Shown here: positions 61,470 through 64,000 of the stretch, in pieces
Numbering within the stretch: position 1 is the stretch's first letter
Layout of the letters: each line of letters begins with the position of its first letter
Source of the DNA: Paracoccaceae bacterium
GTDB taxonomy: Bacteria > Pseudomonadota > Alphaproteobacteria > Rhodobacterales > Rhodobacteraceae
NCBI GenBank assembly: GCA_020832445.1
Contig: JAFIEO010000042.1
Location: 1 to 64,000 of the forward strand
DNA: 64,000 bases
Direction: 5' to 3'
The notes under the pieces: model-generated
The model's input: only the letters and a program-made list of their open reading frames with translations
What the model was told of the DNA's origin: nothing
Databases searched by the model: none
Translations under genes and position numbers: made by a program

Positions 61470-63715
61470 AACAGCTACCCGGACTGGACCAGTTGCGCGC
61501 GTGGATCGCGGAAAACCCCGGCGCCAGCAAGCGCGACATTGCCAAAGCGTTCGACATAAAGGGCGGCGCGAAGATCGACCTGAAAGCCATGCTGCGCGAG
61601 TTGGAGGGCGAGGGCGTTTTGCCGCGCCGCCGGTCCAAAGGCGGCACAGGCGCGTTGCCCCCTGTGACGGTGCTGGAAATTCTGGCCCCTGATGCGCAGG
61701 GCGATCTGTTCGCGCGCGCGGTCGAATGGCGCAGCGGCGGCCCTGCACCGCGCATCCTGTTTCTGACCCGCAGCGATGACCCCGCCTTGGGCGAAGGGGA
61801 CCGCGTACTGGCGCGGATCGAGGCCATTCGCGGCCCTGACTACGACTATCAGGCCCGCCTGATGCGCAAGATCGGGACCAACCCGTCGCGCATTCTGGGT
61901 GTGTTCCGCAAATCGGCCGAAGGCGGGCGCGTTGTGCCCATCGACAAGGGCGCAGACCGTGACTGGCGTGTGTCGGCCCATGATACTGAGGGCGCGCAGG
62001 ATGGCGAGCTGGTTCATGCCGAACCGCTGGGCAAGGGACGTTTCGGCCCGCCTGCTGCGCGTATTATCGCGCGTCTGGGCGACCCGACCGCGCCCAAGGC
62101 CGTGTCGCTGATTGCCATTCATCAGCATGGCATCCGCGATGCCTTCCCCGACGCAGTGATTGCCGAGGCCGACCAAGCCAAACCGGCAGGGCTGTCTGGC
62201 CGTCGGGATCTGCGCGATCTGGATCTGATGACCATCGACCCGTGGGATGCGCGTGATCATGATGATGCGATCATGGCCAGCGCGGACCCTGACCCCGAAA
62301 ATGCGGGCGGCTATATTCTGTGGGTGGCCATCGCGGATGTCGCGGCCTATGTGCGCCCCGGTTCCGAACTGGACCGTGAAGCGCGCAGGCGCGGCAATTC
62401 CACATATTTCCCCGACCGTGTTGTGCCCATGCTGCCAGACATTCTGTCAGGCGATCTGTGTTCGCTGCATGAAGGGGTGGACCGGCCCTGCATGGCGCTG
62501 CGCATGGTGATTGACGCGCAGGGCAACAAGCTGACGCATGATTTCCACCGCGCGATCATGCGCTCGCGTGCGTCGCTGACCTATGAGCAAGCGCAGGCCG
62601 CAGATGACGGGCAACTGGACGACGCGACCACGCCATTGGCGGACGGGTTGCGCGACCTGTTTGGCGCATATCGCGCGTTACGCCGCGCGCGCGACCACCG
62701 CCAGCCGCTGGATATTGATCTGCCCGAACGCCAGATCGTGCTGTCGGATGAAGGGCGCGTGACATCTGTGGCGTTCAAGGAACGGTTTGATGCGCATCGT
62801 CTGGTCGAGGATTTCATGGTCCTTGCCAATGTAGCCGCCGCCGAAACCCTGCGCGAAAAAGGGTCGGCGCTGCTCTACCGTGTGCATGAGGAACCGAGCC
62901 CCGAAAAAATGGAATCGCTGCGCGAACTGGCGCGGGAATCAGGCTTTGCGCTGGCTAAGGGGCAGGTGCTGAAAACCCGCCATTTCAACCAGTTGCTGGC
63001 ACAGGCCGAAGGCACCGAATTTGACGAATTGATCAATATGGCCACGCTGCGGTCGATGACTCAGGCCTATTACAATGCGCAGAATTTTGGGCATTTCGGG
63101 CTGGCCTTGCGCGAATATGCGCATTTCACATCGCCTATCCGGCGCTATGCGGACCTGATCGTGCACCGCGCGCTGATTGCGGCGCATAACTGGGGTGATG
63201 ACGGGCTGACGCCATGGGACGTGGACCATCTGGATGAAACCGCCAAAGCCATATCCGAGGCAGAACGCCGGTCCATGGCGGCAGAACGCGACACGGCAGA
63301 CCGCTATCTGGCAGCATTTCTGGCCGAACGGGTTGGCGCGGAATTTACCGGCCGTGTGTCGGGCGTTGCGCGCTTCGGCGTGTTTGTGAAGCTTGATGAA
63401 ACCGGCGCGGACGGGCTGGTGCCCATTCGCGCCATCGGCGATGAATATTTCCGCCATGACCCCGAAACACAGGTGCTGGAAGGCGAGCGCACGGGCTTTC
63501 GCATCGGTCTGGGCCAGCGTGTGAAGGTCAAACTGGCAGAGGCCGAACCCGTGACCGGCGGGCTGGCACTGGAACTGCTGGAGGTCGAGGGCGAAGCCCC
63601 CGCGCGCAACCCGCGTGGCGGCCGTGGTCGTGGCCGTCCCGTGCGGCGCGCGGTCGGCAAACGCAAAGGCGCGGATGCAAAAGCCCGCAAGAAGATCAAG
63701 CGCACCCGCGGTTGA
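61466..63715 (+). CDS. rnr: Ribonuclease R
   Basis: 749 residues. The N-terminal helical HTH (LRAWIAENPGASKRDIAKAF) leads to cold-shock domains, the RNB catalytic domain (DLMTIDPWDARDHDDAIMA with the metal-binding Asp cluster, then YVRPGSELDREARRRGNSTYFPDRVVPMLP), and an S1 domain (AEFTGRVSGVARFGVFVKLDETGADGLVPI). The tail is strongly basic (NPRGGRGRGRPVRRAVGKRKGADAK). It degrades structured RNA 3' to 5' in the cytoplasm. AGGGGA precedes ATG 61466. Confidence 0.96.
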   Translation: MKQLPGLDQLRAWIAENPGASKRDIAKAFDIKGGAKIDLKAMLRELEGEGVLPRRRSKGGTGALPPVTVLEILAPDAQGDLFARAVEWRSGGPAPRILFLTRSDDPALGEGDRVLARIEAIRGPDYDYQARLMRKIGTNPSRILGVFRKSAEGGRVVPIDKGADRDWRVSAHDTEGAQDGELVHAEPLGKGRFGPPAARIIARLGDPTAPKAVSLIAIHQHGIRDAFPDAVIAEADQAKPAGLSGRRDLRDLDLMTIDPWDARDHDDAIMASADPDPENAGGYILWVAIADVAAYVRPGSELDREARRRGNSTYFPDRVVPMLPDILSGDLCSLHEGVDRPCMALRMVIDAQGNKLTHDFHRAIMRSRASLTYEQAQAADDGQLDDATTPLADGLRDLFGAYRALRRARDHRQPLDIDLPERQIVLSDEGRVTSVAFKERFDAHRLVEDFMVLANVAAAETLREKGSALLYRVHEEPSPEKMESLRELARESGFALAKGQVLKTRHFNQLLAQAEGTEFDELINMATLRSMTQAYYNAQNFGHFGLALREYAHFTSPIRRYADLIVHRALIAAHNWGDDGLTPWDVDHLDETAKAISEAERRSMAAERDTADRYLAAFLAERVGAEFTGRVSGVARFGVFVKLDETGADGLVPIRAIGDEYFRHDPETQVLEGERTGFRIGLGQRVKVKLAEAEPVTGGLALELLEVEGEAPARNPRGGRGRGRPVRRAVGKRKGADAKARKKIKRTRG

Positions 63716-63810
63716 CGCGCGGGACGCTGCGTCACATCTGTTGGTGATGGATTGCGATCCCGCCACGCCCTAGACTGCATGCCAAGGCGGCATTCAATCG
63801 GGGGGAAGTG

Positions 63811-64000
63811 ATGGACGATATTGTTATTCTGGGCAGCGCACGCACGGCCATTGGCACGTTCGGGGGCGCGCTTGCGGGGCTGACACCTGTGGAACTGGGG
63901 CGCATTGTCGCCACGGAAGCCCTGTCGCGCGCGGGCGTCGCGGGGGAACAGATCGGCACTGTGGTGTTCGGCAATGTCATCGCCACCGAACCTGCCGATA
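63811..64000 (+). CDS. Acetyl-CoA C-acetyltransferase (thiolase), partial
   Basis: The first 63 residues of a thiolase run off the window: MDDIVILGSARTAIGTFGGALAGLTPVELGRIVATEALSRAGVAGEQIGTVVFGNV. The R-T-A-I-G-x-F-G-G-x-L motif and V-x-x-G-N-V are typical of PhaA/AtoB. It condenses or cleaves acetoacetyl-CoA in polyhydroxybutyrate or fatty-acid metabolism and would also supply acetoacetyl-CoA for the ethylmalonyl-CoA pathway. GGGGGAAG precedes the ATG. The active-site Cys lies outside the window. Confidence 0.9.
   Translation, partial: MDDIVILGSARTAIGTFGGALAGLTPVELGRIVATEALSRAGVAGEQIGTVVFGNVIATEPAD

Overview
The window is a chromosomal segment of an alphaproteobacterium, most likely a halophilic or haloalkaliphilic member of the Rhodobacteraceae (Rhodobacterales). 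The reasons are: G+C-rich DNA with strong third-position G/C bias; an sdhC-sdhD-sdhA-(lipoprotein)-sdhB operon next to ethylmalonyl-CoA-pathway genes (mesaconyl-CoA hydratase and a malyl-CoA thioesterase/lyase homologue), which I remember as a Rhodobacter arrangement; a DksA with a single cysteine; a CoxE/MoxR pair; and a complete ectoine operon with its own aspartokinase. The family call is inference, and I do not name a genus.

Layout. 1-9150: a dispersed repeat, an unknown gene, a Sel1-repeat protein, then a long minus-strand block with succinate dehydrogenase and acetyl-CoA assimilation genes. 9346-14279: a small exported protein, an RpiR regulator-aminotransferase-carboxymuconolactone-decarboxylase-like operon, infC (probable AUA start) and an acidic membrane-anchored protein. 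14300-17807: a ferredoxin-ASKHA protein and three tandem universal stress proteins. 18015-29305: amino-sugar synthesis (glmU, glmS), an AlkD-like protein, hisA, holC, pepA, a MipA-like outer-membrane protein, cmk, and the copper exporter copA with its regulator. 29320-38465: small proteins, ftsB, pgk, two cyclophilins, and a VWA/DUF2927/GNAT/MoxR operon that includes a 54-residue membrane protein. 38677-48224: dksA, a flavin monooxygenase, a membrane aspartic protease, trpB, a membrane-tethered LuxR-type protein, trmFO, gluQ, hisI, a NifU-like protein, an acetyltransferase and a DjlA-like protein. 48271-49129: a repeat, a truncated phage/plasmid-type HTH gene and tRNA-Arg(CCU). 49248-64000: a LacI regulator, valS, ectR-ectABC-ask, lpxD, dapE, an acetyltransferase, rnr with a possible leader ORF, and the start of a thiolase gene.

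Intergenic space is dominated by two repeat families. Family 1 (about 228 bp, terminal inverted repeats, long internal complementary arms) has five copies plus one fragment. Family 2 (108 bp, CTAGAGCAT ends) has two copies, each beside the same end of family 1. A third, short motif (about 24 bp) occurs upstream of two genes and once inside valS.

The genes are mostly housekeeping. The accessory functions (ectoine, copper export, stress proteins, VWA/MoxR) fit life at variable salinity. I see no CRISPR array, complete prophage, IS element or toxin-antitoxin pair. The points most worth follow-up are the repeat families, three GTGATCAC palindromes upstream of sdhC, the AUA start of infC, and the coupled leader ORF and nested hairpin before rnr.
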